Positions 44,201 through 56,942 are shown, counted from the first letter of the stretch. The stretch is DNA of 64,000 nucleotides from Amoebophrya sp. A120 (GCA_905178155.1 CAJINV010000001.1:6827794-6891793); one strand, 5' to 3'. Program-made: numbers and translations. The notes: generated by a model from the sequence alone, not told the origin.

Positions 44201-47200
44201 GCGCGGCGAGGTTCGGATCGTTCAAAATTTTGTCGTCGATATTGGACTGCGCCCAACCTGCTAAACCTGCTCCAACCAGGTCACTGCTCTGCCCCAGCAC
44301 CTGCACGCAGTACGGTGGCGGCGGGGCGCCTGGGGATGGCTGAGCGGCCAATGGTGCGGGTGTTGCAGTGGGAGCGGGCGCAGGTTCTGCCGCTGGCTTT
44401 GCTGCTGCTGGCTTTGCTGCTGCTGGCTTTGCTGCTGCTGGTGTCGCCGTCTTGGCAACGCTCGCTGGTCCTCCACCAGGGGTCACAGACGACGTCGCCG
44501 CCTTCCCCGCCACTGCCGCACTTGCCTTTGTAGAAGATGCTGCTGACTGTGCAGACTTTACTGACAGTGCAGGGGATTTCGACGCTGCACTTTGGCTTAC
44601 CGCTGGTGCAGACTTTACACCGCTCGGTGCCCCCGCGGAGGACTTTGCGCTCGTCTTCGAAACGACACTGGAAACGGGCACAGATGCGGACGCCTTGCTC
44701 GCCGCCCCCGGAGAAGGTGGCGCGGTCTTCGTTCGGACAATCGCGTTCCATTTCGCTGGGAATTGTCTCGTCACGTTAACCTGTGCCTGCCACACGGAGG
44801 TTGGAAAATCAGCTTCCCTCCGCACCAGAAAATGCAGCGGCCGAGCACCCGACGGCCCCACGCGCCTATCGATTTCTGCCATGTCCTTCTCTCGCAAAGC
44901 ATCGTGGGCAATCACGATCCTGTCGTCTTTCTGCAGTCCCTTTTTCGAAGCGATCCCTCCGGCTGCAACATCGACGATTTTCCCGTTCTGCACGGTCCAG
45001 CCCCAGTCGGACTGGTCCTCCATGACTAGCTGCAGATACTTCGTTTCGTGCTTTTTCCGCAGAAAAGCGAATCCCGCAACGGGATTGTCTTTCCGTTGTG
45101 CTTTCCGCTGGATCTTTTGGATCAACGCATCGCTGGGCGAAATCCCTTCCCAGCTCGGCACCAGCGTCACGCGGTCTTGCAAAGTGCCGCACATCACCAT
45201 CCGGTCCCCGACACTGACGTTGTTTTTCGCCGCTCTCGTTGGATCCTTGCCGTTTGCCTCTTTGGCGATCACTTGCGAGACGCGGACAATGGGAAAGGCG
45301 GCCCAGTCCAAAACCATACCAAACAGCTCGCGAATCTTGTCGTCCGCGGACAACCCCGGGTGATTCAACGTCACGGCGTCGATGCTGCTCTGCGCCCACC
45401 CGCAAAGCCCCGCGCCGACTAGGTCCTTGCTAGTCGCCAGAAGTTGCGCGCAATACGGCACCACGACGGTGCCAGGTGGAACGACAACCGGCGCTGCTGG
45501 AGTTGGGGCCGTGGACGCTACTTTTGCGACTACAGGCGGTTGACCACTGCTCGTTGACGCAGCTTTTGCAACCGGCGGACTCGTTCCCGGCGACACGAAC
45601 GCCTTTACTTTGGCCTGATACTCCACCTTCTTCGCGCTCCGTGCGGGTAATGAGAGTGCGCTGCTGTGCAACAAACCTCTTGCGGCGAGTTCCTTGATCC
45701 AGGGCCCAGGCAGATCCCTTTTCGTCTTCGTCGCTTTCCCCCTTACACTGTCCGGAAACCCGCCCTTCCTTCGAAACAGAATGTGGATTGGCCGTGGCCC
45801 GGCTTTCGACACACGCTGCGCTGCGTCGACGGCGTTCTTCTCCGCGAGGAGGTCGCCGGAAATGATAACCTCGTCACCCTTCTCCAGGCCTACCTGTTCC
45901 GCCCACGAACCAGCGGCCGGAGAGCTAGTTAGGGTAACATTAGCGCCCTTCGCGGTTACCGTTCCCGCGTCCAACCCGAGGTCCGCGTCGTCCCCGCGCA
46001 GCTGCAAATAGCGCTTCACGGCGGAGGCCTTCATGAAGGCCCACGTTTTTGGCTTCTCGTACAAACTCCGCAACACCGCGTCGTCCGGGTGCCGGCCCTT
46101 GAACGTGGCCACCATCGTGATGCGCTGCTCATTTACCATCAGGATCAAATCCTTTTCGCTCACCCCGGCGCGGGCCGCTGCGCTGCCCGCCACGAGGGAT
46201 CTCACCGGAACTGTTGGGAAGTCGTTCCAATCCAATTGGAAAGAGACGCAGCCGAGCATCTTGTCCGAACTCACCAAACTCGCGTTCTGGCACACGCCGA
46301 CGATGTCCGCGGTCCCCGCTGGGTTCCACGTCAAAACGGAATGCTCCGCGAGCTTCTTACTCTGCAAAAGCAAGGAGAGCATGAAGGGGGCTGGTGGCCC
46401 GCCAGCACCGACTGTTGTAATCGAAGACGTCGGGGGCAGATCCGTGGGGGCAACAACCGCAAACGACATCAGCTTCTGCGAGTATCGGGCGTGCGCAAGC
46501 TTCACGCTCCATTCCGAGGGCATGTCTTCCGCGAACACCGGCTCTTCGAAAAACCGCATTTCGTTCGCAAACCCCGATCGGCGGCGAAGGAGAAGCGACA
46601 CCGGCCTTGGCCCCGTCTCCGGGTCCAGCTGCGTCTTTAGATTCTCGATGTCTTTGCTGGACAAGATACTGAATTCCCCCACCGCAAGAATTTCGTCGCC
46701 AGTTTTTAATCCAAGCCGTGCTGCGAACCCGCGAGGATTGATGTCCTTCAACCGATTCAACTCGAGCGACGCACCCAGACGTCGGCTCTGCAGGCTGACT
46801 TGGAGATACTGCGCTGAATTTCGCTTCGGCAAAAAAGCGAATTGCCCGATAGAGCCCTTTTCTAAAATCCTGTTCACCAACGCTTGATTTGCGTCCTCCC
46901 CGGGCCACCTGCTGACCGCAGACACCATCTCGTCCACGCATGCGAGTAAAAGATCGCCTTCGGACAGCGGTAAAGCTGTTTTCTCCAAGAGTCCGATCTT
47001 CACTTGCGGAAAGCGCAACCAATCCAGTTCAAAACCCAAAGTTCTGCGGAGTTTCTCCCCGGCATCGACGTTCGGGTCTTTCAAAAGATCGAAATCCACA
47101 GCGTCTTTCGACATCGTCCAGACTAACACGCCAAACTGCTCCACACTGCTCAAATCCTTCGCAAGGAGCTGTAAGTGGTACGGCGCCGGCGGCCCCCCGC

Positions 47201-48788
47201 CCGGAACCACGATCGGCTCTTCAGGCAATTCAAGCTCTTCGTCGATTTGTGGCGCTGTCGGAATGGCTTGCTGTCCTCTAACGTCATCTCCCGTAGATCT
47301 CGCCGAAACGACAGGCGATTGCAGAACTACGGGTTGTTTCAACCCACGATGTCGTGGCCCGCCACCGGAGGAGGAAACAGGTGAGGGCGAAAGACTTCTA
47401 CCGGCTCTGTTGGTCGGGGACCGTGATCGGGAAGATGGAGAGCCCTGCAGGAACCTCAGATTTGGCGTGAAGAGCGCAGGACGGGTTAGCTTGTACTTCG
47501 AGTTCTGTTTCTTACCGTGCAGGTGCAGTAGATGGTTCATGTTGTCTTTGTGATTGTCCAATGTGCGCTCCCGATCCCGTCGAATTTCCGTACGGATCGA
47601 AGACAGCAAGTGCGGCCAGCCGGTTACGACGTCGCGTAACTCAGACACGATCGCTCTCATGTCGAGCATCTGTATTAAGCAATTTTTGGGCTTCTTGTTT
47701 TTCTTTCTGGAGCTAAGGGTGGTCTAGGTCGAGTTCCTCCAGTAGTATGACATGAAAAAGAAAATGCACGAAAACTTGACAAAATCAACCAGTACCGCCT
47801 CCGGTAAGCTCCGCACCGCGTCCATCATTTCCGTGGCCTCAAGTGGCGAGATCGGCATCGTCCGCCTTGTCGGTGATCCGCGCAGGGCCGCGTAGCGCTC
47901 CAGCCGCTCCTGTCTCGGCTCCTTGGCGCCATACAGCATCAGCGGTGACGGTCGCACCTGCTGCGATAGCGTGCTGGCGGGCATCCGGGTGAACGCCGCT
48001 TGGTCAAAGGCGCGCTGGCGTGCTACGGAAAGTCCCGTCTCCGCAATGTCTTGGAATTCGCGGATGCGGTCCGGGCCAACGGTACTGGAGGAAGAGGAGG
48101 AAGAATTATCCTCGTCCAGAGGTTTCTTTTTGCCACTGGTTTTCATTTTGTCGTCGATGGGCGTCTTTTCGTCAATGATCCCCGGTTTGTTTATTTCGGC
48201 TTTATTGTTCACGACATCCTCGGTGGACTTCTCTTTCGCATCTTCCGCAGCATCATCTCTCGTGGAAGTTTTATCGGCTCGTTCTTCCTTGTCGTTTTTA
48301 TCTTTGTCGCTCACGATTTTGACTTCCTTCAAAATCTTCTTGTCCGCCAGCTTCCGCTCCAATGCGTCCATCCTTGCCACTAGCTCCTCCGCCGTCGTGC
48401 CCTTTTTCGTCATCCGAGACAGCGCTCCTTTCACGTTGAATGCCTCGTAACGCTGCACCTTCTCGTTTTTCCGCAATGCTGCCCCGGCACCTCGGATGTC
48501 GAGCGCGGCCTTTTCTCGTGCAAGGTTTGGGTACAGCTTTTGCGCATTCTTCCCTGGACCGCGCCGGGCGCCTCTATCCAATGGCGATGCGTCGCTATCT
48601 ATCTCATCTTCAAGCAATTTCATGGTTTTTTCTGCGTGCTGCAGCGTCGCCCAAGCCCATTCCTCTGAACCCCAATCTTCCACCGGCAAAACAGGAGATC
48701 GGATGGGCATCCGTATTTTGGGCACTCGAACTTCTTTGATCTCCCTGCCCCCGCCATCGTCGCCCGCGGCAGGACGCGGTCCTGACAT
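41295..48788 (-). CDS. Giant multi-PDZ-like protein B (six modules)
   Basis: 2,455 aa from two exons, 48788-47796 and 47669-41295; the 126-bp intron (GTACTGG...ATACAG) is phase 0. Residues 1-380 are a charged head domain shared with the next gene (EDWGSEEWAWA; REFQDIAETGLSV; LMLYGAKEPRQERLERYAAL). Six modules of about 210-220 residues follow. Each starts with a segment like PYCAQLLGLSKDLVGAG, then GWAQSSIDDKIL and LFGMKLDW, a first PDZ-like half with SRAAKNNVVVGDSLVM, a bridge (FAFLRxK...YVQL), and a second PDZ-like half (GLQKDDRIIVAHDxLREK ... GARPxHILxRRE). Modules are separated by Ala/Pro/Lys/Ser linkers, the longest of about 250 residues before module 5. PDZ-type scaffolding of peptide ligands is inferred. 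It is a tandem paralogue of the gene at 49529-55544. Confidence 0.8.
42960..43560 (-). repeat. Ala/Lys/Pro/Thr-rich linker coding repeat
   Basis: About 200 codons inside the multi-PDZ gene made almost only of Ala, Lys, Pro, Ser and Thr, in short motifs such as AAKPA, TPAKT and SKAAP. The composition resembles histone H1 tails or long entropic linkers. It separates modules 4 and 5. Confidence 0.8.
44393..44441 (-). repeat. 15-bp tandem repeat (AKPAA)
   Basis: Three to four copies of a 15-bp unit encode AKPAA in the linker before module 4 of the multi-PDZ protein. Confidence 0.85.
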
Positions 48789-49528
48789 TTCAACTACGCG
48801 GAATTCAGTATTGCACGTGCGTTATTGCGCGGCCGTGTACTGCCATGGCGAAGGTGCGTAGAACCGCTTTCGATTTCCGTGCGTCGTTCTTCTTCATCTT
48901 TTTCTTTAATTTCAAAAAAACCTCCGCTAGCGGTTGTTCTGCGACAAATTTGTTGCGTTTAGTTGAAAAAAGCCGGCGGCTAACACCTGCAGCTGCAGGC
49001 AAATCAGATCGGATCTTACTCACATTTCCTTGCAGCTATGTGATCTTCTGGTCTCTTGCAATACGTAGAAAAAGTTGTCTTGCAACGACGACCCAGCACG
49101 ACTTACGACGGACATAATCCCAGGGACGAGCTTCCAAACGACATTACCCATCCAGTGCAGGAGCACAACCCAAATCGCCTACGCCAACGACCACACCAGG
49201 GCAGCGCTATACTTATTTCTGCCTGAGCGCTCTCCCGCTTTTCCGTACTACTTGAAAACTTTTGATACAGTGGCGTACACAACTCCTCGAGGGTACGAAG
49301 AGTGATCCGGCATTGATTCATGAAACTCAACAGGTGGAACAGAGCCAGCTCGTGCACATTGAGAAACCAAAAGGAAATCGTTCTACCGCTACTTGCAAAT
49401 GCGTGTGATGAAAGTGAAACGAAAAGGATAATGAAACTTGCTACCTAACGCAGCAGCAGCTACGAGAAGATACATGAATTGAAAAGAAAACCTTTATTTA
49501 ATGTGCGCTCTTGGATATGCAGCACCAC
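48789..49528. other. Spacer between the two PDZ-module paralogues
   Basis: About 740 bp between the start of paralogue B and the stop of paralogue A. Nothing was recognised in it. Confidence 0.5.
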
Positions 49529-52500
49529 TCACTCCAACTTGTCCCAGTTTGGTGGTTTGTTTCGCTTCACGTCAACGCCCTTCTTCAGCGTTTCCGCATC
49601 GAATTCCGTCTCCCTGCGAAACAAGAAGTGCATGGGTCGTGGGCCACCGTCGGCAACCCGTGTTTTCACGTCGTCGGCTTGCCGCTCTGCCAGCGCGTCG
49701 CCGGCGACCACGACCTTGTCTCCGGGCTTCAAGCCCTGCTTGGCCGCCCAACTCCCAGCTGCTATTGCAGTAATTGCGCAGTCGTCTGCTACGGTGATCC
49801 CTAGCGTCTTCTCCTGTGCCTCCAGCTGCACATACTGATTTGCTTTCTTCGCCCGCAAAAACGCAAAAGCCGCAACTGGGTTGTCCTTCCGCCCGTACTT
49901 CCGCTGATATTTCTTCACGATGGCGTCCGACGGTGTTTTTCCCTCCCAGGTAGCGACGGTCGTGACTCTGTCTTGCAGCGTGCCGACCATGACCAGCATG
50001 TCGCCAGGGAATACGCCGTTCTTCGCTGCGCGGCTTGGCGTGGTGCCATCCGGCATTGTTGGAACCACCTCCGTGACTTTCACGATCGGATAACCGCTCC
50101 AGTCCAGTTTGACGCCAAACAGATCCGCAATCTTCTTGGGTGCCGGAGCCAAACCGTCGTTGAGCACAATACCGTCGATGCTACTTTGTGCCCAGCCGGC
50201 GAGGCCCATTTCCACCAACTTCTTTGAGAAACCGAGAAACTGTGCACAGTATGGAGGGTCTGGCTTATTCGCCACTGCGGCGGGAGCTGCTGGTGCGGGA
50301 GGTGCGGGCGTAGCTGCGGCTGCTGCTTTTGCAGGTGGTGCAGTTTTTCCTGCAGTGCTTGGCGGCGCCTTTTTACCAGCGGGGGCTGGCTGCAGTGCTG
50401 CGGCTGGGGGTGCTTTTTTCGGAGCTGCTGTTGGGGGTGCAGCCTTCTTTCCCGCTGCGGGGGCTGGGGCTCCTGGTGGAGGACCAGCGGGCTTTTTACC
50501 CGCTGCAGGTTTCGCACTCGACGGCGCAGGCGGCTTTACAACTGCCGTCGGAGGTGCAGCAGCTTTTCCCGCTGCTCCGGCTGCGGGTTCTTTCGAAATC
50601 CAGTTCGGCGGTAGATTTCTGCTGACGTCAACTGCCTGCTGCAGCACCGTGGCTGGAAACTCGGTTTGACGCCTAAACAGGATGTGCAGCGGCCGCGTCC
50701 CGCCGTCGGACACCCGCTTTTGCACCTCTGGTCCGTCTTTTTCTGTCAGCACATCACCCGCAACAGCAACGACATCTCCACCCTCGATTCCCTGCTTCGC
50801 CGCCCAACTCCCCGGCGCAACACGGTCGATTTTTCCCTTGGTATCCAAGGAGATCCCGAGAGATTTCTCCGTCGCTTCCAATTGCACATATTGTGCCATT
50901 TTCTTCTTCCTCAAAAACGCAAACGCCGCGACTGGGTTGTCTCCCCGACCGAATTTTCGCTGCACCTTCTGAATCAGTGCGTCCGCAGGAGAGCTTCCGG
51001 GCCAAGTGACCACGGTTGTGAGCCGGTCCTGCAAAGTGCCGAGCATGATCAGCTGATCCCCCTCGACGATCCCGTTCTTGCCTGCCCGACTCGGCCCAGA
51101 CTTGTCCGGAAGCATCGGGTCCACCTTCGTTACTGCGACCTGCGGGTACGTACTCCAATCAAGCTTCATGCCGAAGAGCTGCAAAATTTTGTCGTCCGCC
51201 GGAATGCTGGCGTCCTTCAAAATCTTGTCGTCGATGCTGCTCTGCGCCCAGCCCGCCATTCCTGCGCCCATCAAATCCTTGGAAAAACCGAGAAACTGCG
51301 CACAGTAGGGCGGATCCGGTCCCGTTCGAGCGGTTTTCGGTGCTGCAGGCGCAGGTTGTGCCGGGGCTGCTGGCTTGGGTGCTGCTGCGGGCGCTGGTAC
51401 AACCTTCGCTGCCGGAGTGGTCGCAGGTGGAGCCGGCTTCACGACTGCAGCCGCCGTGATTTTATTAATCCCGAGTGCTGTCTGCCATGCGGTCGGTAGA
51501 ATTCTGCTGACGTCGACCGCTTTGCTCAAAGTACTCTCTGTAAACTCCGTTTCCCGACGGAAAAGCAAATGAATCGGACGCGGACCCGAGTCCGCCACCC
51601 GTTTCGTCACCTCATCCGGTTGTTTCTCCGAAAGTGCGTCCCCTGCGACGGCAACGAGATCGCCTGCTTTCAAGCCCCGCTGGTCGGCCCAGCCACCGGA
51701 TGATACTGAGACGATTTTGTTGCTAGTGTCCACCGTAAACCCCAGCTGCTTGTCTTTCGCCTCTAGCTGCACGTACTGCTTCTCCTTCTTTTTGCGAAAA
51801 AACACGAACGCCGCCACAGGATTGTCCTGACGCTCGAACTTCCTCCTAATTTTTTTCATCAACGCGTCGTTTGGATCCTTGCCCTCCCAGGTCGGCACCG
51901 TCGTCACCCGATCCTGCAGCGTCGCAGCCATGATCAGCATGTCACCCTCGACGATTCCGTTCTTGGCGGCGCGACTGGGGCCGCTGTCGTCCGGCATTTT
52001 TGGTTCGACTGTTGTCACTGTGACAACCGGGAACTTGCTCCAGTCAAGCTTTACGCCGAACAGCTTCAGCATTTTCTCCTCGTTGGAAAGAGTGTCGTCC
52101 TTCAGAATCTTGTCGTCAATGCTGCTCTGGCCCCAACCTGATAAAAAGTTGTTCGACATAGACTTGTTCTTATTTTTTCAGCTCTTCTTCAACTTGGATA
52201 TTACTTACTACATGCAACACGACGTGTAAGTAGTAGTACGATCGACCACGCAGCAACGTACTTAAATAAACGTATCGCATTCATTGGTTTTCGTCAAAAA
52301 ATTCGGTGTACTAGTACCTGCCAAACCCGCACCGGGTAGATTCTTCCCGAACCCAAGAAACTGTACGCAGTAGGGCGCATCAGGACTGGTTCTCGCAGTT
52401 GTAGGCACCGGAGCAGCAACAGGAGCTGGTGATGCGGGCTTCACTACCGGTACAGGCGAAGCCGGCGCCGTCCCGATTGCTGCCACCGGCTTCGCAGGTT

Positions 52501-55500
52501 GTCCTGGCTTGTCATCACGATTCACATCCACCGTTGCAACCGACACTGGCGACTTCGGGGCCGCGTTCCTTCTCTTCTGCGCCTCCTCCGCCCAACCGGC
52601 CGGCAACGGCCGTCGCACAGCGGCTTCCTGTTCGTTCAATACGTCCGGTGGAAAACCGCCTCTTCTGCGGAACAAAAGTTGGGAACTACTACCCGCGTAC
52701 ATGTGGTCCAATGCGTGCGAAGGTTGCTTTTCGAACAGCAGGTCGTCGACAGTAACCAGCTCGTCTCCGGCTGCAATGCCCATTGCGCGCGCCAGGTCGT
52801 TTTTGACTGAGATCACCTTTCCCGTTTTCACTTCAATACTCAGAGACTTTTCGTCAATCACACCCACGTTTCTCGTTGTCACTTGAAGATACTGCCCCGG
52901 CATGCGGAGAAACGCGAAACTAACGTCCCCGCCGTCCGCCTTGTGCACTTTGCGCAAAACTGCCTCGTCGGCGTGTCGGCCCTTCCAGGTCGCGACCATC
53001 GTCACGCGGTCGCCACAGCACAAGAGCAGAAGACTGCCTACCGGTGCGTCGGACCTCTTCGAGTTCGAAACGTAGACTCTCGGAAAGCTGACCCAATCGA
53101 GGGTGAACCCAAGAGTCGACATCATCTTCTGCGTCGAAGTCAGGTTCGGGTCCTCGATACTCGCTTGCCGATTCCCGTGCTCGCTGGTATCAGGCGAGTA
53201 AAACGTAATCCCGTACGCGGACGGATTTCTCGATTGTAGCAGCTGAGAAAGCAAAAACGGAACTTTGTCGTCCCGCATGGCGCCCGTTGTCTCGCCTACC
53301 ACCACCCTCTTGCCACCAGAACGGCCAGAAGACGATGGTCCTAAGGCGTTTACGTCGACGCCCAGCCTTTCCTCGAAATTGTTCTCCTCGTAAAACCGCA
53401 CGCTGTGTGGAAACCCGGAGGCCCGGCGAAAAAGCAAGTCCAGTGGTCGCACCCGTTCTCCCCACGTGAGGAGCGACAGCGCCTCGTCCCGGTTTGTTTC
53501 GCACAAAAGGTCATTGACCATCACAAGTTCGTCGCCGATCTGTAAACCATGGCGTGCAGCAAAGCTTTTCGGGTTCACATTTGCGATCTTCGACGTGGCT
53601 TGTCGGAACTCGACGCCCAACACGCGGCTCGTCAGAGTTAGCTGAACGTACTGCCGCGTGGCCTCACTCTGCAGAAACGCAAAGCTCGTCCAGCGCCGCT
53701 GCAGTTCGCTGACGAGAACCTCGTTCGGGTCTTTGCTTTTCGCGTCTTGGCTCAGTAACAAACCGGAAATCGACTCCCCGTTACAGCCCAGCAGCACATC
53801 GCCTTCCATCACCGGAAAGTTCTTCTGCATCCGATTTCCGCCCGGCGGTGGACGATGATACCCGGGTCGAATCGAAGGTCCGCGACCCACTTCGGCAACA
53901 CGCACCCGGGGAAAATGGCTCCAGTTCAGGTCAAAATTCAAAACTTGTCGCAGTTTTTCCCCGATACTCAGTCTAGATGATTTCAAAACCTCCAAACCCT
54001 CCTCTTCCGGCACCGACCACACGTAAATGCCCAGTCGCGCAAGGTTCCTCGTGCGAATCATGTTCTGCATCAGATACGGCCTGGATTCCTTCTCCTCGGG
54101 GCGGACGACTTCCTCCTCGTCCTCTTCCATTTCCTCTTTCAGCCTTGCACCCCGATGCAGCTGCTCAGCGGTTGATCTTTTCGGGGAGCGGAACTTGTTT
54201 TCCGTCTGCAGCCTGGCTTGAACAGAACCTCGGCGAGCAAACGTGCTTGCTGCAGCAGGGTGGTGATGGTAGTGAGGACGTTCGCTCTTCACCGACTCCA
54301 ACTTTCGAGGCGGCGGGTCTGGATCTCGTCTTTTGCTATCATCCAAATCAGTGTCAACATCGTCGTGGTGGTGATGGTGATGATGATGGTGATGCTCCTT
54401 CTCCCTCTTTCCGCCAGCCGCGTCTGCTGACTGCACCTTTTTGTCCCCTCCGCTCGGCTTCGCCTCCCACCGCCGCGCCGCGGGTTTCCTTCCTGGTGGT
54501 GCAGTCCCTCGTATAGTGTTCAGAACATTTGGATCGAAGGTGAATGTCCCGCCGCGGTCTTCTACCATGAGCTGCGTACATATTTTCAACAGCTGCACCG
54601 TTTCCGGCACAGACAGAGCGTTGTCTTGCAAACTGTCCACTACTTCCTTGAGGACGTAGACGAGGTTCGGCATCGCCTTTATCCCGTCCATCACCTCGGC
54701 GAGCTCGTAGAGATTGGGAAGTTGCTGCCTTCTCGATGGCATGCTTCGCAGCGCTGCGTACCTGTGATGAACGGGGTAATGTATGTCGGGAACTCAACTT
54801 TCCTTCTTTACGCAGAGGAAATGGATGAAAATTGAACGTGGATTGTCACTTCTTTCAAATTACAACAAAGGCCTCATACCTCATCAATCTTTCGTCCCGT
54901 GGTTCTTTTTGTCCGTACAACATCAACGGCTCCGCTGTTATTGGATCCATGTTGCCGCTCCCGACGAGCCTCCCTGCATCCTCCCGATCGTACGCCTTCC
55001 TCCGCAAAACATCCATCCCAGCTTCGGCGACGTCCGCGATTTCCCGCCGAGAAAACACTTTCAGAAACGCAGGGAGTCGCTGCCCCGCTTCGACCCCGGA
55101 TTTTTCCAGTAGATCAGCGGTAGCGAGATCTTCTGCCGCCTTCACGTCGTCAGTGCCAAACATGTTGCTAAGGAAACCTCCCCCAGCACCTTGGCTTCCT
55201 GTTCCATTTTTCTCTGCGTCGTGCTTCGCGCTTGCAAGGTCTTTCAGCCTCTGTTCACGGTTAATAATGTCGTCCGCCGTCGATCCCTTCTTATTGAACT
55301 TCGTCGCCAGGCGGTCGGCCGCGGACCTTGTTTGCGCCCTGTTTCGCTGCTCCGCCCGAACAGCTGCCGCACCGCCCCGGGGGTCAAACGCGCTTCGCAG
55401 CCGTCCCGACGGGTCAAACTTCTTCCGCGTTTCGTACTGCATGGCCGCCCACCGCCACTCCTTTTCATCCCAATCCTTCACAGGTTTTACCGAGGACCGT

Positions 55501-55544
55501 AGGGGAGCGCGGGCGGTCGGTGTTTTGCTCTTGCCGTCCGCCAT
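49529..55544 (-). CDS. Giant multi-PDZ-like protein A (five modules)
   Basis: 1,905 aa from three exons: 55544-54880, 54761-52318, 52137-49529. Intron 1 (118 bp, GTATGAG...TCACAG) restores ERLMRYAALRSMPSRR, matching ERLERYAALRGSPTRR of paralogue B, which has no intron there. Intron 2 (180 bp, GTACTAG...TTATCAG) cuts module 3, and its removal gives GAGLAGWGQSSIDDKIL, the module consensus. The head domain (KDWDEKEWRWA; RREIADVAEAGMDV; LMLYGQKEPRDERL) is shared with paralogue B. Modules 1 and 2 are divergent, 3-5 close to consensus, joined by Pro/Ala-rich linkers. A tract of ten consecutive His lies near residue 340. Each module has two PDZ-like halves. Subcellular site unknown: no signal peptide or membrane segment. 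Confidence 0.82.
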
Positions 55545-56534
55545 GTTGGGCTCGCTGGGGGAGAGCTGCGACTTGGTCGCATCACATCAGCAAAATCGTT
55601 GGCACGGCCCAAGATTCTCTTATCCGCATCTTTTCAAAAAAAACCAATCGCATCGAGCATTTTCTTGCTTTCAAAGAAAAACCAACACTGAGCGGAAAAG
55701 ACAGGGTTGTAAAAGAGTTTTGAGTTGAGATGACAGCAGGCACGACCGCTTACTTACGTTTGAGTTCAGAGTTACAACGAACGTAGGCACGACCGAAACG
55801 AACCCGACACGACCGCACCGACAGACTTGCTTAGACGTTGACGTTTTTCTTTCCGGCATAATTTTACCCTGCGTCATACGTAGGTAAACGATTTGTGACC
55901 ACGACCGATGAACCGATGTCGATCATCTTCAGATGGCACGACTGATCACAGACACGATAGACGAACGCATATTGTATGCGTTGATGCTTCCGAGCAACAC
56001 GATCACAGTAGAGCAATACCGCTAAAGCAAGTAACACAAGTGCCCTTCCAACATTTTTGCGGCCCCGCGACAAGTGGTGTCACACCTGGGCGCAACTTGA
56101 CATGGAGCTCCCGGTGGATTTCACAGTTGCTTGCACAAAGGTCCTTCTTGATTCACGGCTTGTTCGTTCACGATGGATGAGGGGTGTTCCGGTATGTCCG
56201 AAGAAAAGAAACTGCGTCGAGAACTCGAACTGAAACTTTAAATCAACAAGCCGGTACTTGAGAAGTACCGTTTTCGGGCTTGTATCACGGCATCGATGTA
56301 AATGCAGGTATTCGAGCGCATGCTAATAAATCTCTCAAAAAATTGAATCGATAGCTCCTGCACACTGCGTGGAGTACGTGTTCCGAATAAAACATCGCGA
56401 ATCTACTGAAGAAAACCTGAGTGGTGCAATGAGAATCAATGACAAGCTATCGGAAAAAATCAGGATTGAAACGACCTGATTTTTCTTCTTTACACACACT
56501 ACTCTTCTGACAGAAAAGAACCGCGCCGCACATT
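55545..56534. other. Intergenic region
   Basis: About 990 bp. It contains one strong stem-loop (56246-56283, listed separately) and a 69-codon minus-strand frame (55864-56073) with a hydrophobic stretch that is too short to credit. Confidence 0.45.
56246..56283. repeat. Perfect 14-bp stem-loop with 7-nt bulge
   Basis: ACAAGCC (246-252 of this kilobase block) pairs with GGCTTGT (277-283), and GGTACTT (253-259) pairs with AAGTACC (263-269). The loop is GAG, and GTTTTCG is bulged on one side. Confidence 0.8.
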
Positions 56535-56942
56535 TTACGCTGACCGCGGCCTTTCTGGGAGTTGTACTGCACTATTTGAGAAATCTGGATTTCCCTGCAA
56601 CCTCCCCTGTGCTCTTCTCGCACCTACCTTAGTTGGTCCGTAGAAAATCCGGTCCTCTCTCTTGAATGACGGAGCACCCGGCGGTTCCCCGATGAAGTCC
56701 TCTATTGCCATTGCGACAGACGGCTTTTCGTCCGGCGCGATGGCTTCGCCCTCGGCGAGGAGCAGGGGTCGTCTACTTCTGCTGTGACTCATTTCTCCGT
56801 TGGCATCTGCTCGGGAATAGCGGGAAACCAGTCTCGGTGTGTCCTGTTCGTCAGCTGGTACGGGGCTTTGACTGTCTGCCACGACCTTAGCGCCCGCGAG
56901 GGCGGCGGCGCTCCCAGCCACGGCTGGGATCACCGAAAACAA
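56535..56942 (-). CDS. Small hypothetical protein or exon
   Basis: Frame of 135 codons. The first 18 residues (MFSVIPAVAGSAAALAGA) are hydrophobic and could be a signal or transit sequence; the rest is hydrophilic (FIGEPPGAPSFKRED, IFYGPTK). A donor-like GTAGGT follows the codons for GPTK, so the frame may be a first exon rather than a complete gene. No family was recognised. Its strand agrees with its neighbours. Confidence 0.35.
   Translation of the reverse strand: MFSVIPAVAGSAAALAGAKVVADSQSPVPADEQDTPRLVSRYSRADANGEMSHSRSRRPLLLAEGEAIAPDEKPSVAMAIEDFIGEPPGAPSFKREDRIFYGPTKVGARRAQGRLQGNPDFSNSAVQLPERPRSA

Noticed and set aside
47724-48788. Treating the 354-codon frame and the 2,124-codon frame (41295-47669) as two genes.
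   Set aside because: The head domain and its position relative to the modules match paralogue A, and a phase-0 GTACTGG...ATACAG intron joins them, so they are one gene.
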